Source: Sphaerosporella brunnea (taxonomy: Eukaryota; Ascomycota; Pezizomycetes; Pezizales; Pyronemataceae). Taken from it: 64,000 nucleotides of DNA. The notes under the pieces were generated by a model. The model saw only the letters and a list, made by a program, of their open reading frames with translations, made no database searches and was not told the DNA's origin. This document shows positions 1 to 13,787 of the stretch, piece after piece. Both the position numbers and the translations under genes were made by a program. Positions within the stretch are counted from its first letter, which is position 1. The number at the start of each line of letters is the position of its first letter. The DNA lies in the NCBI GenBank assembly GCA_008704415.1, contig VXIS01000130.1, forward strand, positions 1-64,000, written 5' to 3'.

Positions 1-33
1 CCACCCTAACTGAATGCCAGTTCTACCACTTAC

Positions 34-1464
34 TCCTCGTCTAATCTTCTTTTCGGGCTGTTGGGACCCGTTTGACCGGCTGTCGTCGTGATACTGCTGG
101 CCATCGTCCACACCATAATCGGATACATGACCCACGCTCATTTTATGGGAATTGTGTTCGACTGCTTCCTTCTGTGATAGATCCTGGAAGACTTGGTGGC
201 AGTTGATCAGGGCGTCAGTATTTCTTTGCGAGCGCTGTAGCGCCTCTGTAAATTGCTCAAGTGACGCATGTATTCCTCCCGGATACGGCTGCTGACCATT
301 GGCGCTTAAATTCTGGTACTGCTCGACGATGTGATATATGCGCGCAGAATGGTCTTTAATCTATATCACAATCAGCGGTTATATTCACCCAAATCGGCTT
401 TACCAGCATACCGCGTCTAAATCTCGGCGCAATGTCGAGATTGAAAGCGCCCTTTCGATTGTGCTTCCGTATCCGTTACTACGCTTCACGCCTTTGTGAA
501 TATCCGACTGATAGCTGGAATCTCGTTGCGAGTATGGATATTGTGATGGCTGGGAATGCGGCGGCTGATACGGTGGCTGATGTTGGCTTTGTGAAGGATG
601 TGGCGGCGGGGGCGGGGGCGGGTGATGTTGGTGCGCATGTGGTTGCGGCGGGTACGGAGGATACTGATGACCATGCGGCGGAGGCGCTGCGCCGTTGGTA
701 AAAGGTGCTGTCGGTTGTGGATAATGCGGAGCCGGGGGTTGGCTTGATTGATGTGGATACGGCGTGGGGTGGTAAGGAGGGGAGTGAACGTGATGGGGCA
801 GCCCCGATGCTGGCACGGGAGGTGGAGGTGGAGGTGGCGGTTGATATGGCTCCGGAGGGTGCATCGCCGGGATGGTAGGAGGAGGCTGCGCTTGCGAGTA
901 GGGATTCGATGGAAGAGTGCGGTTGGCGGGCTGGCTGTCATGTCGGGCATACGGGGGTTCATGACTATGTGGGACAGGCGGAGGGGGGATCTGCGGTGGG
1001 TGAGAAGGGGGCTGCGACGTAGGAACATATCCAAGCGGCGTCGTCGGCGGCTGGCTGGAGGAATGGAGTGACGGCTCGGACGGTTGGCTCCGAGGCATCG
1101 AATTGGGTATTGAATTTGTGCGAGGAAGTGACGGAGGGGCAGGTGGAAATTGACCAGATCCAATGGGCGGGGTTTGTGGCGCCGAAAAAGAGCCTGCTTT
1201 GTCAAACACTTCGTGTAGCGACGGCAAAGACTGTCGGCCCGTAGGTTGATCATCCGAAGTCCTTCGCGATTCTGGTGGTGTATGGATGCCATTGCTCTGA
1301 GGCGGCTGATAGCTGTGGAGCGGCGGCGGTGGGCCAAACATGGTGGTTGGGCTTACGGGAGAGGCTGCGGATATACTCGTTCGCGCCATCGAGGGATGCC
1401 GTTGGCGGAAATGAGCCCCTTCTCTCTGTGCTTGCTCGAATCCCCCATAATTGATTGATGGCAA
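34..1464 (-). CDS. nsdD: GATA-type developmental regulator, NsdD/SUB-1-like (3' part outside window)
   Basis: Likely nuclear transcription factor controlling sexual/asexual development. Exons visible: 412-1464 (351 codons) and 34-360 (109 codons), joined in phase 0 across a 51-nt intron (361-411, GTATGC...ATATAG). A further donor GTAAGT lies at 33-28 and the gene continues past the left edge. The protein starts MPSINYGGFEQAQREGAH and has a Ser/Pro-rich region with SLPSLHEVF. A very Pro/Gln/His-rich stretch follows, then a more ordered segment (RRDLDAIKDHSARIYHIVEQYQ). Exon 2 ends in EKKIRRG at a donor, which is where NsdD proteins continue into the GATA zinc finger. The finger itself is not in the window, so identity rests on the upstream motifs and intron position. 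Another GATA-family regulator is possible. Confidence 0.6.
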
Positions 1465-2425
1465 GACATCACTGTGAGCAGTGTCAGATTAAGATTCGTT
1501 TTGTAATCATGCCAACGTGGTGGTCAAATGCAGATACATAGTTTCGACAGACGCGACTGCCGCTGGAAACGCAAAGGGGAACGAGTTAAACTAAAAACAT
1601 ACCTCTGCCTTCTGTCCGATGACTCCATGCCTATGGCGGGCGGAGACAAAGGAGGTGACAACAACTTCACGGATGAAGTTATGGTGAACGATTTAGCTGC
1701 GTCTTCCGGAGGTGGCGCTGTTCTGTGGATGTCGACCTGAACCCAATTTCGTTTTCGTTCTCGGTCCCGCGTCGAAGAGACTTGCTAGTCTGTCTTAACT
1801 GGGCCTTCGTAGGGTGATTGTGCGGATTGGGGGCCGTGAAAGGGCGAGGCTGTGTTTACTCTGGAGATCGCTGAACTTGTCGCAGAGGAAAACACTGTTG
1901 GCCGGGGCAGGGAAAGCGCAACACTGAAGGTTGCAATCCGAATGACACGTTCCCGCTGGCGCTGACTTTTGGGAAGAGGGGGGGGGGGGGGGGCAGTTAT
2001 CACTCAGGTCAACTGGACTGGGCGGCGTCGAGGGTATGGTGGCGGATCGTTATGCTGACGGCCGCTTGGTCCAGGATTGTTGGGCAGATCTGGTTCTAGG
2101 AGTATCGACACGGCGTCTCGGTATCTGTTCCGTCGCCTCTAACTATCGGATGTTGCTGCCCATAAACTACTGCTGCCTTTGGGAGAAAAAAAAAAAAAAA
2201 TACAAGTGCCTCCTTTGTGGGGGGGGGGGGGTGTATTGCTGTAGGTGGCCGTCTGAGGGTTGAACCGGGCGAGGCGGGATTGGAGGGTGGAGGAATGGGA
2301 GTTGGGTCTGCGCAGGAGGAAAATCGATGATGTGGAGAAGGTCTGTGCAGGTACTTGAGGCGAGGCAAAGTGATGTCGAGGAGAAGGGGAGGAGGAGAGC
2401 AGCGACAGAGGAGAGTGAAATCGAT

Positions 2426-2496
2426 CAGGAGGAGGAGGAGGAGGAGGAGGATGAGGAGGAGGAGGGGAGGGGGAAGAGGAGGAGGAGGGGGAGGGG
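2426..2496. repeat. (GAG)n/(CTC)n microsatellite
   Basis: Nearly pure GAG/GGA trinucleotide repeat, degenerating into GGGGA toward the right. It produces long meaningless Ser/Pro or Glu/Gly frames on both strands. Confidence 0.9.
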
Positions 2497-3783
2497 TGTG
2501 TGAGATTCGACGAGGTGAGAATGAATGAGCACACAGAGGCTGTCAAGGTTCCCTCCCTCGGGCTCCTTAGGTTCCCGGGCAACGGGTTCAGATAGCTCGG
2601 GAGATTGGTGGTGGTGGTGGTGGTGGGTTGATGGCTGTATGTGGATGGACTGGATCGGATCGCAGCAGAACGGCAGTCCAGAATTCCAAGCAAAGCAAAG
2701 CAAAGCTCCGTTCCCCCTAGCAATAATCCCAACTCTTCCTAGACAAACAAACAGATCGATATGTCCGCTATCGACCGGCAGCCTCAAAAGCAAAACTGGC
2801 TGATCCGCAAAAACCGCAACAGGAACGGTGACAACGACCACAACACTAGCAGCAGCAGTACGTAGCAACAATGCCGATTCACTCACTCGCGGCAATCACC
2901 AGACACGCAGCAGCGGCAGCAGCAGCAAGGTAGGTTCGCAGTCAATGCGGGAAGGTCAACCAACGAGCAAAGTGCTCATTCGAGACCCGTGGGGATAGGA
3001 GGAGGAGGAGGAGGTGGTGGTGGTGGTGGTTGTAGTTGTGGTGGTGGTGTATGCACCAGCGCTGTGTGCGTGGTGGGCTGGGGGCTGGGGGGCTGTGGGC
3101 TGGCTGTTGGGCTGTTGGGCTGTGTGGGCTGTGTGGCAAGTTTATGGGTGGGAAGCAGTTGCCTGTGTCGTTCTCCGGCCGTCGTCGTTCGTGCTAGGGG
3201 AAATGATAGAAGCGTACCGGTGCGAAGTAGGTACCATGTACCCACTGCAGATCGAGATGTGGCAGATGGTATGCTTGGTTTTTTTGCCCCCTTTCGCTCA
3301 GGACGCCAGGGATTCGTGAGTGTGGTACTGATTGATATCTGCGTCGCTGCGCCCAACTGCCACACCCAGGGACTGCCCGAGCGTTTCTGGGGTGCAACCA
3401 GCAGCATGCATCGCTTCAACCAGAGCGTGGAGACGGACGGAGGGAGACGGTAATATTAACTCTGATGCCCGCCGCATCGTACCACTACTACGTCCATGGC
3501 TGCTACTCGCTGCTCTAGATACTCGGTCGGGGCTGCGAAAAAAAAAAAAAAAAAAGGAACACACCCCCCGTTCTCACAGGTATTAATAACTGCCAATCCT
3601 CAGATCTGTCTACACTTCAGCTCTCCTACCCCCCCCAGCGAAGCTGTCATACATGTCATTTTCCAGCTCCGCTGGGTAGAGAAAAGTACCTAGAATAGGG
3701 AGTAGTGCGGACCTGTGTGAGGCGACACAGGTCACGCCTCTAGAACAAAACTGACCGACCGCCCAGGGATGCCGCCAATCCTT

Positions 3784-3813
3784 CAGCCAGCCAGCCAGCC
3801 AGCCAGCCAGCAG
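3784..3813. repeat. (CAGC)n tetranucleotide repeat
   Basis: About seven tandem CAGC units in intergenic DNA. Confidence 0.9.
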
Positions 3814-4714
3814 AACGAACACAAAAAAAGAAAGATGCGCCACCACCAAAACAATCAGCACGTAACGATATGTCGGGGATCTGGAAGGCACGGGTGGGTG
3901 GTGCATCGACGATTTGCTTTTGCATATTATGGCCCAGGCTCCAGTGCCCCGTTGCGGCTTAGAGGGAGGGCCCAGTAATGCGTTGACTATGTAGAGCGTC
4001 GTGCCGAAGATTGGAAGGATTGTACCGGGATTTGTCGAACCCCGGCCCCCTCCAAGCTATCTAGGAGATGTGATGTGCCAGTCCATGACATACGAGCGGT
4101 TCCACATCAACGGGTTCGTGGGGTTTGGGGTTTGAGTCCGAATAGCAAGGAAGGGGGGCTTAAGAAGGCAGGGAGTTAGTGGACTCGCTTTGTTCCCATG
4201 TCCCGCAAAACATCAGGAGAAGCGAAGCCATCACGATCAAGGGGGCGTATCGATATCGATCGTCATGAGGGCTCGAGGCCATTTAGTAATGCTGTTGCAA
4301 TTTTTTTTTGAACCAGCGCCAGTCGCTACTAGAATCTCTCAAAATACTCCGTACCCAAATCCATGACTGCCTGGGCGGCTACACGACGGCCTCAACTCAC
4401 CGACACGGCTACTCTCGTCTGGGCGCATGCAGCGGCAGTATCTGCAACACCAACATGGCACGCGAGTGCAGGGCAGGACATCGGCCGGCACATTCCATGA
4501 CGGCAGACCAACCCACCCAAAACGATGGCTAACGAAAGGGTTTGAAACAGACGAAAACGAAAACATACCACTGGGAGAGGACAGCACCCAAGTTGTGGTA
4601 GCACAGCGCCACTCATTTGGGGCCTGCATCTCGCACCAAGGATTTGTGAGACAACTTAGGTACACACAACAACACAACGGGAGACGAACAGCGTGTCAAG
4701 CGGTGGGAAGTTAG

Positions 4715-4739
4715 TTTTTTTTTTTTTTTTTTTTTTTTT
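4715..4739. repeat. poly(T) tract, 25 nt
   Basis: Uninterrupted run of 25 T in intergenic DNA. Length may be uncertain in the assembly. Confidence 0.9.
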
Positions 4740-7700
4740 GCCTCCTGCATCAGCCGCTCATCTTCTGGAGCTCGACCTACGATTTCGGCAGTGTGGTATC
4801 CGTGCATGGCCTGGTTTTGCAGCATCGAGATAACCATAGTACGGCACGCGGAAAGCTAGAAAGGAGGACGTGCGGGCTTTGGTTGGGAGTTTGATATCGT
4901 GTGGGCGACAACGGGAAGAGATGAACCGATGGGAGAACACGGGCGAAATCCGAAACTAGCGCACCGGCGAGATCGATGGCGTGAAAGTTGTGACGATTGG
5001 TACGTCAAGTGGGCAAGATCAACCGACAAGTCGATCTCTTGGCGTACAAGTGATCGAGCGTGGTGAGGTTAACCAGGATGGACTACCTGGTTTCTTCTTT
5101 CGTGTCTGACGTTTGCTTTTCTGAACTTGATGGCTCCTGCTGCGCGAGTGACGAGGAAGTGGTGTGAAGGACACCGACTTCCACGGAAAAGAAGATTCTT
5201 CCCGACACCACCAACTCGGCTTCGCGCGAGAGAAAAAGAAAAGAAACGCCTGGAAGGGGTGGATAACGGAACACTTGGGTTGGGGCGATCCAACCATTCC
5301 ATAAGTCGGGATAGATCCGACCTAAGCAGGCAAGTTCCGAGTCAGGCAGCCAGTGCTTATCCGGGGGGGCAAATCGTTGGACTTGCCGATCGGTAGATGA
5401 GGGCCGCCGTTTCCGCGGAATCATGATGGCAGCATCACGATATTTCCGTCGGGACGAAAGCGGAAGACGCAGGACACACACACGTACACAGCCAGCCAGT
5501 TGGCGATGCATCACCGCCGATTCACTGATATCGATGCCGTACCTCTGACGGCTGATCATGAGATTGAGTAAAGATGTAGTAAATTGTATGCAATTAACTC
5601 GGCGCCTCCGCTTGCTTCAAACTGCGCTGTGCAACTGCTGTGGTCCGGGTCCCGTCGAATCACGCGTTCCCGTTTCCCATAAAACCCTCCCTCCCTAACG
5701 CTCCGATCCACGACGAGATCCAAGCACAGATAACCGGCTGGCAAGAACGGAACCCCTGTCACGTCGCCTCCCTTGCGGCCCACTATGTAGCTAAGGCGAC
5801 CCAGCAGGATCCAGGTGGCTTTTCTGCGACGGCATCCCTTCGCTCCTTCCTGTCTGGCTCTTCATGTCCGAGAGACAGTACCACGACAGGCGTTTGGGTT
5901 TGTGCTGGGGAGACGTTAACGTTGCATCCACCACATCATATCAATAATCAGATACAGACAAGTGCCCTCCGGAAATTGTGCTGGCTGCTCGTGTAGGCGG
6001 CGGGAGCGCCGAGACATGTCATCTGCCAGATCTCAAACAAATGATACCCGAAAAGGCAGATCTTGGCGTCCGTCCCGCTCCGCAGTCGCGAACTCTCATG
6101 TTTGACCATCACGACAATCATGTTTAAACTTATCGGTCGATCCCACTGTTTATCGATTACCGCAAATACGAAAGCGATGCTCGAGTCGTCAGCGCTACGT
6201 GCACATCCACACCATCCCCCCCCCTCTCTCCCTCGCTTACTCCTGAATTCTGACGGCATCAGCAGTTAGGCGCCAACTTTAACCTCATCGTCAGTATTAT
6301 ACTGCAGCGGGCCCTTGTAAGTTGCAATGCTTGTCGTTAGAGCCGTTCCACTAATATTCTGCAGATCAACGATACATCAAGGCATGACCTCCGTGTCTCC
6401 GCAATCGTGCATATACGGCACGGGGGGTTTACTTGACTAGAACCGGCAAACCGACCACGCCCTGTTGTCATCAGCGTCGTTCTGGACGAATCCCCACGCC
6501 GAACTCTACGGAATTGACTAAGCCGTGCTTTTCATCCCGACTGCTGGAACATGTCCACATGACACAGCCGAGTTTGCCATCGAGGAAATGCCGTGGCCAC
6601 CATGGTATCTTTTTGTGGAGGCCCAACTCATCTCATTCGGTAACAACTGTTGGCCGATTGGCTCCGACACGGTACTCCGACGCTGCCAGACGTGTAATAT
6701 GCCTTGGCAGTGAGATTCAAAGATCAGCCCAGCTCTTTCCTTTGTTTGTGCTTGGAACTTGGCGAGGTGGAGCACGTCTTTCACATGAAGGGCTCGTCTG
6801 CTGGCTTTTTTTCCGCACAGATACGTATTTCGGCTACCATCCGGTCAGTGACACAGGCTTTGCGGCCCGTGCCATTCCGATGCATAACACGGAGTCACAG
6901 ACCCTACGATTCGCAGAAGATGGTCCAGAGTGTCTAATTGGAGACTACCGCTCGGCATGTTCCTTTCTGAAGATCATCTTTCGCCCGCTGTCCGGTGAGA
7001 CCCGGCGCCGCCACACATTGGATCTTTCGGACTTTTTATTAGATTGTTACTTCCCTATCTGGGGGCGATAATATCACAACCACCGTATCTTTTTCTCACC
7101 GATGGATGACAAACAACCTAGATGTGAGCTGGGCAAAATGGACAACACTTTCTGCACTCCGAGGACATGGTGTTGGGAACTAACCCATGAAGAGTTTGGT
7201 TCCTGCGCGTCTCTTTTAACGATAGTCGAGGGCCAGACTAGTGCTCGAGTATCGGCCACCGTGTTTGTCGTTTTTTTGCCAACGGCTGCGGAGATTAGGC
7301 CCGTACATGATGTGATGGTCTGAGCGCTGGCCTGCATGTTCCGCCGTTCGATAGATAGTGTTGTATGGGTGGTCCATACATAAATGCACCGCCTAATACC
7401 CGGTTGGGGAAGGCTGGACGTGCCTTGCACTTTTAGACACGTTTTGGAGAAGACTAGTTACATTCTACACAACCACACGGCATGCATGTACCGAAGGAAC
7501 CAATTATCACGGCCAAGTGATGTACGATGGCGGCTGGTTCACCGCACCTTGATGAGGGGTATGGCCGGCACACCCATCATGCCATCGATCAGCGTGCAGT
7601 AACGCTTGAGCGAATAAGACCCCTGCCAGGACGAGGCTTTGCAACCAAGGGAGGGCGACCACCACAGTCATCTTGCGTTGCGCCTCTCGCTTGACGCCCC

Positions 7701-10700
7701 AGCCGTGTCCAAGACGAGGACTGGCAGGGTCCGCAAGATCAAACAGGTCCTCCACCGCCTAGAATCGATGGCAAAACATCAGGCCACATTTCATCGGCGA
7801 ATGGCGAAAGCAAAAAAGAAGAGATCAGAAGCGGCGGAGGAATACGCTTGCAAACTGTGGATGCTCGGCAATCATCCGCGGCATCAAAAAAAAGTATCCC
7901 GCTTTTGCTGCGCTGCTGTCAAGCGCGTCGACGTCGGCGCTGCTGCTAGCTGCACCCCCAACAACTCATCGCAGAAGCGTTCCGAGATCTGACGAAATAT
8001 GAAAGGCCGACGCGACGCGACGTTTCTCTTACACACGGCGTGGAGCGCAACCAACCAACCACCTTCCCCGCCCCCGCCCCCGGGGACGGGAACCATTCCA
8101 GGTGTTTAGATTAGCACCTTCCCCCCAGGCATCGAATCTACAAACAAAACACTGGCAACATCATACTTATCAGGGTTTTTTGATGTGCGCACACTTGTTT
8201 CTCTATCCGCACCAAGTCGTCGGCATGGATGTGGTATGCCACTTGTACCGGGTACTTAGCACGAGATAGAGATATACATGCCTACATTACAGATCTGAGA
8301 TTTATTAGCACCGGTGCACAATCGCCCATCGCTGCCTTCACTCCACGGCACCTGAAGATCTCACGATGATACCGGCCGGCTAGGCTCACGTAACTGCCTA
8401 CCTACATAGGGGGTACATAGCGTACCTACATAGGTACCTAACGAACATCGTGCTATGTACCTTTTTCCGAGGGAAACAAGCAAGTCCAAATCAACAGAAA
8501 TCAAAGGGTCTACTGGGGATATCCCGGCACTCTTTGATGTTTTTACCACAGATGGATGGGCCTCGAGCGAGCGACGAGCTAGGGTGGGTGCACTGTATCG
8601 ATCGAATCGGGGGAACAGCGAAATCAGATGTCATCTCGAGTTCATCACCTCCCCGGTCGCCAGAGAGGGGCAGTACCACCACCATGGCGGGCCAACAAAT
8701 CGGGTCACACAAATGAACCCACAGGAAACGCACCAAAGCGGCAATATTTGAGCCCGCACGGCAAGCCAATAGGGTTATGCACCAGAAAACCAACCCCCAG
8801 ATGGGTTAAATAAAAAAACAAAATTTGGCCAGCGCGCAGACCGAGACAAGCGATGTTTTTTTGTGTTTCGTCCGGTACGATACCAGGTCACCAGACCCAC
8901 CTAACCCGCCCCCATATTGAATTCCTTCGGCCAGTTCTTCTGTGCTTTTAGAGACATGGGAGGGAAGTAAAGTAGGTAGTTAATGGAAACCGGCACGAAG
9001 CCCTCCTTAGCTAAATTTGCGATATTACGGATCGAGATCTGAGTTTCTTGTAGATCTTGCTTCTTTTTCTTTCTACGTCAGTGTAAGCCATCTTTTTTCT
9101 CACCCTAGACGGGATCGGTGGTTGACAGAGGGAAAGGAAGAAAGAAAAAAATTTGTTGGTTGAGGAGGGAGGGGTGATTGGTTGGGCAGATCTTCCCGCT
9201 CCGTTACGAACACGCGCCGTCTCTCCGCCTCCACGACCGTCGCCGTTCGTTAACGTTAGGGTAAGATAAACGAAGTGTCAAAAAGAATTCTTCTGCAGGT
9301 GAGTTTTTTTCTTTTTTTTTTTTTTTTTCTCTCTGACGTTCATCGTTGGTGAGGTCTCAACTGACACCTCCTCCTTACAAGCCTAACTATCTATCTTACA
9401 TATCTTGGGCTCTGTTCTTTCTGTTCTACCTTGGCTTTTCTGGAATGCTCTAATTAGAAACCAGTACCAGTACCAGCAAGCGGGAAGTTTTGTCTCCCTC
9501 CTCCTTCAAGTGATGTCTCAACATGCAACAACCAGCCCCCACTCACACATACACACGCTATGGGCGGCCAACACCGTCACTGCATATCTCGTACGCCGAT
9601 ATCCCTCCGCTGCTCTCCGAAAACTCTATGCCCTCGGGCAACATTTTTCCAGCACAACTTGGCTGCAGGACGCCAGCCCAAGATCACTGGAATATGGTTG
9701 TCTGGTACCATGACTCTGTATGCTGCAAGTGGATTGTATACCTCACCGTTTTTATTCCCCCGAACTCGAACTCGAGCCGAACCAGACACGGTTGTTGTGG
9801 CCATCGATCGGGGAGAGTCAGGGTTGGACCCTCTTCTTACGTACACTAAGTGCTAGTTATAGCTGGCTCATCGAGACCTGGCTGTTTCACGGCTCCACCT
9901 ACGACTCCAGTTCTAGAGTAGACATAAGCTTAATCATCACGAACCACGAACCGGAAATGCCGACTGCAGGTGGCCGCTGGGGGTATATCGGTAGGTTTAG
10001 CCTACCTCAATAGCTCGCACAGACCGCGGTTGGACAGACTTGGTCTCATGAATGATGAAGGATCTACCATTGCCATTGTCAGTCACCTCTAGATCTAGTT
10101 ACCCCTCAAGCTCGCCCCCCCCCCCCAACCACAGAATATCTCGATCTATGGAAAACCCAAAAACCCAGACACCACTGGTGCAGAGTTCTTTGCAGTAGTT
10201 ACCGAGTGATCGGCCATGACGAGCGTGTACCTCCCCGAAAATCTGAAACATCGACGCCCCCGCCACCCAACCAACTGACCAACCCAATCGAGCAACGAGA
10301 AGAGGAAGGAGGGGGGGGGGCAAGGTCTCAGATCTCCGACTCCAGCCGGCCAAATCTTCACTTCCTCATGACAGATCTACTCTAGATCCCGACAAGGCCC
10401 TGGGGTGCTGTGTTGTTTTTTTCGCACCACAAGAGATAACTAGTAGGTACTTAGGTGACGTGACGATGATAGTGATGGTATGCATTCCCCTATTTCCTAA
10501 GTATTCCCCTTCCTAACCCAAAAAAAAAAAACAAAAAAAAACTCTGTACATCTCGTCACAGCATCAACCGAGCAAGCAAGCAATTCCCAACACCATCATA
10601 GCAGCAGCAGTAGCAGTAGTAGTACCCATGGCATTCTGTAAGAAGAAATAAGTGATGTTCACAAAAAAAAAACAAGAAGCAATACGCCTAACAGCAAACA

Positions 10701-10837
10701 GCAGCACACCACAAAAAGCGCAACAAGGATGGGAAAAAAAAAAAAACGATAAGATCTGTACGCCAAGGAGAGAGAAAAAAAAAGCAACCTCCAGCAGGTA
10801 AGAAAAGTATATTATTTGCTCGAAAAAAAAAAATTCA

Positions 10838-12836
10838 TCAAGGCGCATTAAGCGGGGGACTGATCTGGGATATGGACCGGAGCACCTCTTGCAAAGGCAG
10901 CGCATCAGTACCAGCCAAGCTCCTAAGCCTAGCCGCGTCCCTTTCCCTGGCCTCTGTTGCAGCAGCGAGGACCGTTCCCGCAAACTGGTCCGCCGCCTCT
11001 CCGTACTGGAGCAATCGATGCACACCATCCGCCAGCCGGTCGATCTGGAACCGAATATCGCTAGCCTGACTCTTGACTATTCGTCGCGCCTCGCTGAGGA
11101 TGTCGTCCGCCTCCGAAAGCGTCTGCGCGAACGCCTGGTCCTCGGGGCGCAGGAATGCAGAGTACTCGTCCGTATCGCTTGGCAACGATAGGTCCGGCTT
11201 CTCCATTTCGCGAAGCGAGATCCAGCTGTCGTGCTCCATATCCAATCTGTTTGGATTAAGTCTCATTAGGATTGCGCTCGCATGGTTGGTGGATGGAAGC
11301 CACGTGAGTGACACAGACTGCAGGGATGAGGGGGAGGGTGAAAGGGGGGATCTGGAACTATCTGCTGCTCTTCTCGCTGCCTCATGCAGAAGATCGGGGC
11401 TGGATAGATAGCCCGTTGAGCCTGCATGCAGCGGTGGGGCCAGATGTGCTCGAGTACAGCACACAATGATGGGGGTAGGGATGGATGAGACAACATACTC
11501 TTCTAGCCGCATCTGGAGTTCTTTGAACGTTTCGCGATTCTGTTCGTTCTTAGGGTTGGGCTTTTTAGGGGCAGCAGGAGCTGGTGAATCAGCCTATGTG
11601 GACGCGTTTCCGTCAGTAAACAGCTGAGTGTAGATCGTCGGGCACAGCAAGGGTAGACGGAAGAGATATCAGATCAGCTGACTGCGTACCCGGGTGAACC
11701 ATGTTGTGAGCTCCCCATTCGTGGCAATCTCCTTCAACAGGTCCTCCTGAATCAGTCGGGCTGAACCAACGCACAAAAACATCAGCTAGCTGTCTCACAG
11801 CACATCAAGCGTCGAGGTAGCATACCGATATGGTGTGCAGTGTCATCCGCTGCATTCTGAGAGCTATCCAGTACCCTTCGTCCGGTCCAAGACAGAGCCT
11901 GTTTGAACCGCATATTTTCCATCTCTTCCGATCCTATGTGCTTGTAAAATTCCTCGCAAGGGACCTCCGCATGCGGTTCCGCTATCACAAAAAAGTAACA
12001 TTAACACCCCGATCACAGCCGTTAGTTCTGGTAGGGCCATCTGCATACCCACTATTCCACTGCTCATCATTGAGCTGGCTCTGCGACCTCTCAACCCCAG
12101 GCTACTTCTCCGCCGCGCACTGCTCGTATTCCCACCCGATCCCTTCCGGAACTCCTGATTTCTCCGCTGCACTGGGGTGTCTGACGCTGGCAGCGAGATT
12201 TTTGTCGTGGACGAGTCATTTCCGGTGCGATACATGCTAGAATCCTGTGTAACCGGAGCCATCATCACCTCCTCCCCTTGCCGTCGCCTCTGGACCTTCT
12301 TAGGCTTCGTCCCTGTCGTAGGCGGCGGCGTGCGGGGTGGTGGTGGTGGTGGTTGCGGTGGTTGCGGCTGCGACTGCAGCTCCTCGACCACTTCCCGCTC
12401 TTTTTCCTTGACTCGCCGCTTCTTCGTCACACGCGGTTGCGGCGTCGGGGAATCTGGCGGTAAGTGGCCGCGACTGGGCTTCGGTTTCGGCGCCGCCGCC
12501 GCGGGCGGAGCCTGGGCCATCTCCACATCACGTTCTGCGGTCGGCGGAGCAGATGGAGCAGGCGCAGGAGCAGCCTCCGTGCGCGCCGTGAGTCTCGTTG
12601 ACTTTCTTCTCTTGAAGACGAAATCGCCGTCCGTATCCACCTCAACACCTTTTTTCCTTTTCTGTCATCTCGTCAGCGCATCCGCGCCTCCCCCCTCTTC
12701 CAAAATCCCTTACCTTCGGTGGCTTCTTACTCACAGCCGGCGCGCCATTCTCCTTCTGTGACCCCGTCTCCGCACCCTCCGCAGCCGCTGCCCGCGGTTT
12801 GCGCTTCGACGATGCCGCAGCTTTTGATGATGGCAT
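10838..12836 (-). CDS. dsn1: Kinetochore MIS12-complex subunit DSN1/Mis13
   Basis: Subunit of the MIS12/MIND complex that links the inner kinetochore to the Ndc80/Spc105 microtubule-binding complexes. Six exons: 12714-12836, 12049-12661, 11826-11981, 11690-11760, 11499-11593, 10838-11246; total 1467 nt, 488 residues. All junctions keep phase, and donors are GTATGC/GTATGT/GTACGC/GTAAGG. The N-terminal ~200 residues are basic and disordered (KKRRVKEKERE, poly-Pro). The family signature follows: RRRSSLGLRGRRASSMM, then PHAEVPCEEFYKHI and ARLIQEDLLKEIATNGELTT. The C-terminal half is helical (LDMEHDSWISLREMEKPDLS; ADDILSEARRIVKSQASDIR), as expected for the coiled-coil part of the complex. It lies downstream of psd2 on the same strand, 951 bp apart. 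Confidence 0.88.
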
Positions 12837-13787
12837 CTTGCTGAAGTGAAGGTTATTGTGTGAGGGTCTCTGTGGTGAGAGAACGAGGGATGTGTGCATC
12901 CGTCAAGTTCTTTTTCACGGAAAGGGAAAGCTTTCTTGGTGGCGGTCGCTCGGGGAATATGCAGTGGTCACAGCGACCGGGGGTCCAGTAACGCTCTCAC
13001 GTCGCGCCTTGTACGCTGCGTCGAAACCCAATCCGGCCCCAGGAGCGATTGAAATAGTGGGTCTTTGTCGTGATGGCCGTGGTTAGGGCTGTTGTGGTGG
13101 AGCGCCCGTTTGTTTTTGTTGTCCGTAGTGAGCTATCTAGGCGGCTGAAGTCCGTTGACAACGACAACAGCCCACGCAACCAACAGATCCTCAATTGTGC
13201 AAAGTCCACTCGGGCAAGTGGCAATCGTTTTCACGGTGATGAGGCTCTCGCTTGGGGGTGGTGAGGGTTCCTGGTGGTTGTTGATGGAGGGGGATGGAGG
13301 CGTTACCCGTGCGAGTCGCGTGTTGAATGCCAACACAAACAAAAACAAGGAGGCGACAACAAGGCGACGGCTTGGCGCTGCCTACAATCGGATCACTCAC
13401 CAGCACTCGATCATCTCATGCGAGCGGGTTCTTTGTTCTCATCGTGAGATTACTTGTATTTTTGCTGCTTGATACAGCTTGGTTGTTCCATCATCCGTTT
13501 CCCATATGCATTCCATCCATGATGATCGCCCATCGCTCATAATCAGAAAAGAAAAACAAAAATATACGCAAACGTAAGCACAAGAGAAATTACAAAACGC
13601 TGGTATCACCTTTGCAAACGGGGCAAAATGAGTTTTAACAGCTTCCAAAACATCGCGAAAAAAAGAGAAGAAAAACCCTTGTTGGTGAAAGTGAAAGGCC
13701 TTTCTATTCATTGCGGGGGTGGAGGGTTTGTTGAAAGACCCACCCAACGACCTTGACCGACTCGAGTTGTATTCTGCCACCAACTGA
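12837..13787. other. Intergenic: dsn1 promoter side / psd2 3' side
   Basis: The 951 bp between psd2 and dsn1, both on the minus strand. No ORF resembling a conserved protein was seen. Presumably psd2 3' UTR and dsn1 promoter. Confidence 0.5.

Larger units (their letters stand above)
1465..10837. other. 9.4-kb region without recognisable genes upstream of the NsdD-like gene
   Basis: Between the start of the GATA-factor gene and the 3' end of dsn1 no ORF looks protein-like. The open frames are short, overlap on both strands and have simple-repeat composition. The stretch holds GAG/CTC repeats (2426-2496), GGA/GGT repeats (about 2998-3050), a CAGC repeat (3784-3813), poly-T tracts (4715-4739 and about 9313-9330), poly-G runs of 13-16 (1978-1993, 2219-2231) and TACCTA/TAGGTA-rich DNA near 8395-8460. 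It probably holds the long 5' leader and promoter of the regulator, but no transcript boundary is visible. Confidence 0.5.

Noticed and set aside
2139..3419. Ser/Pro/His- and Gly/Val-rich ORFs around 2.1-3.4 kb
   Set aside because: Produced by GAG and GGT microsatellites; no unique protein-like segment.
6433..7071. 212-codon plus-strand ORF in the nsdD upstream region
   Set aside because: Longest non-repetitive frame there, but no conserved motif, no plausible splice partners, and overlapping frames of similar quality on both strands.
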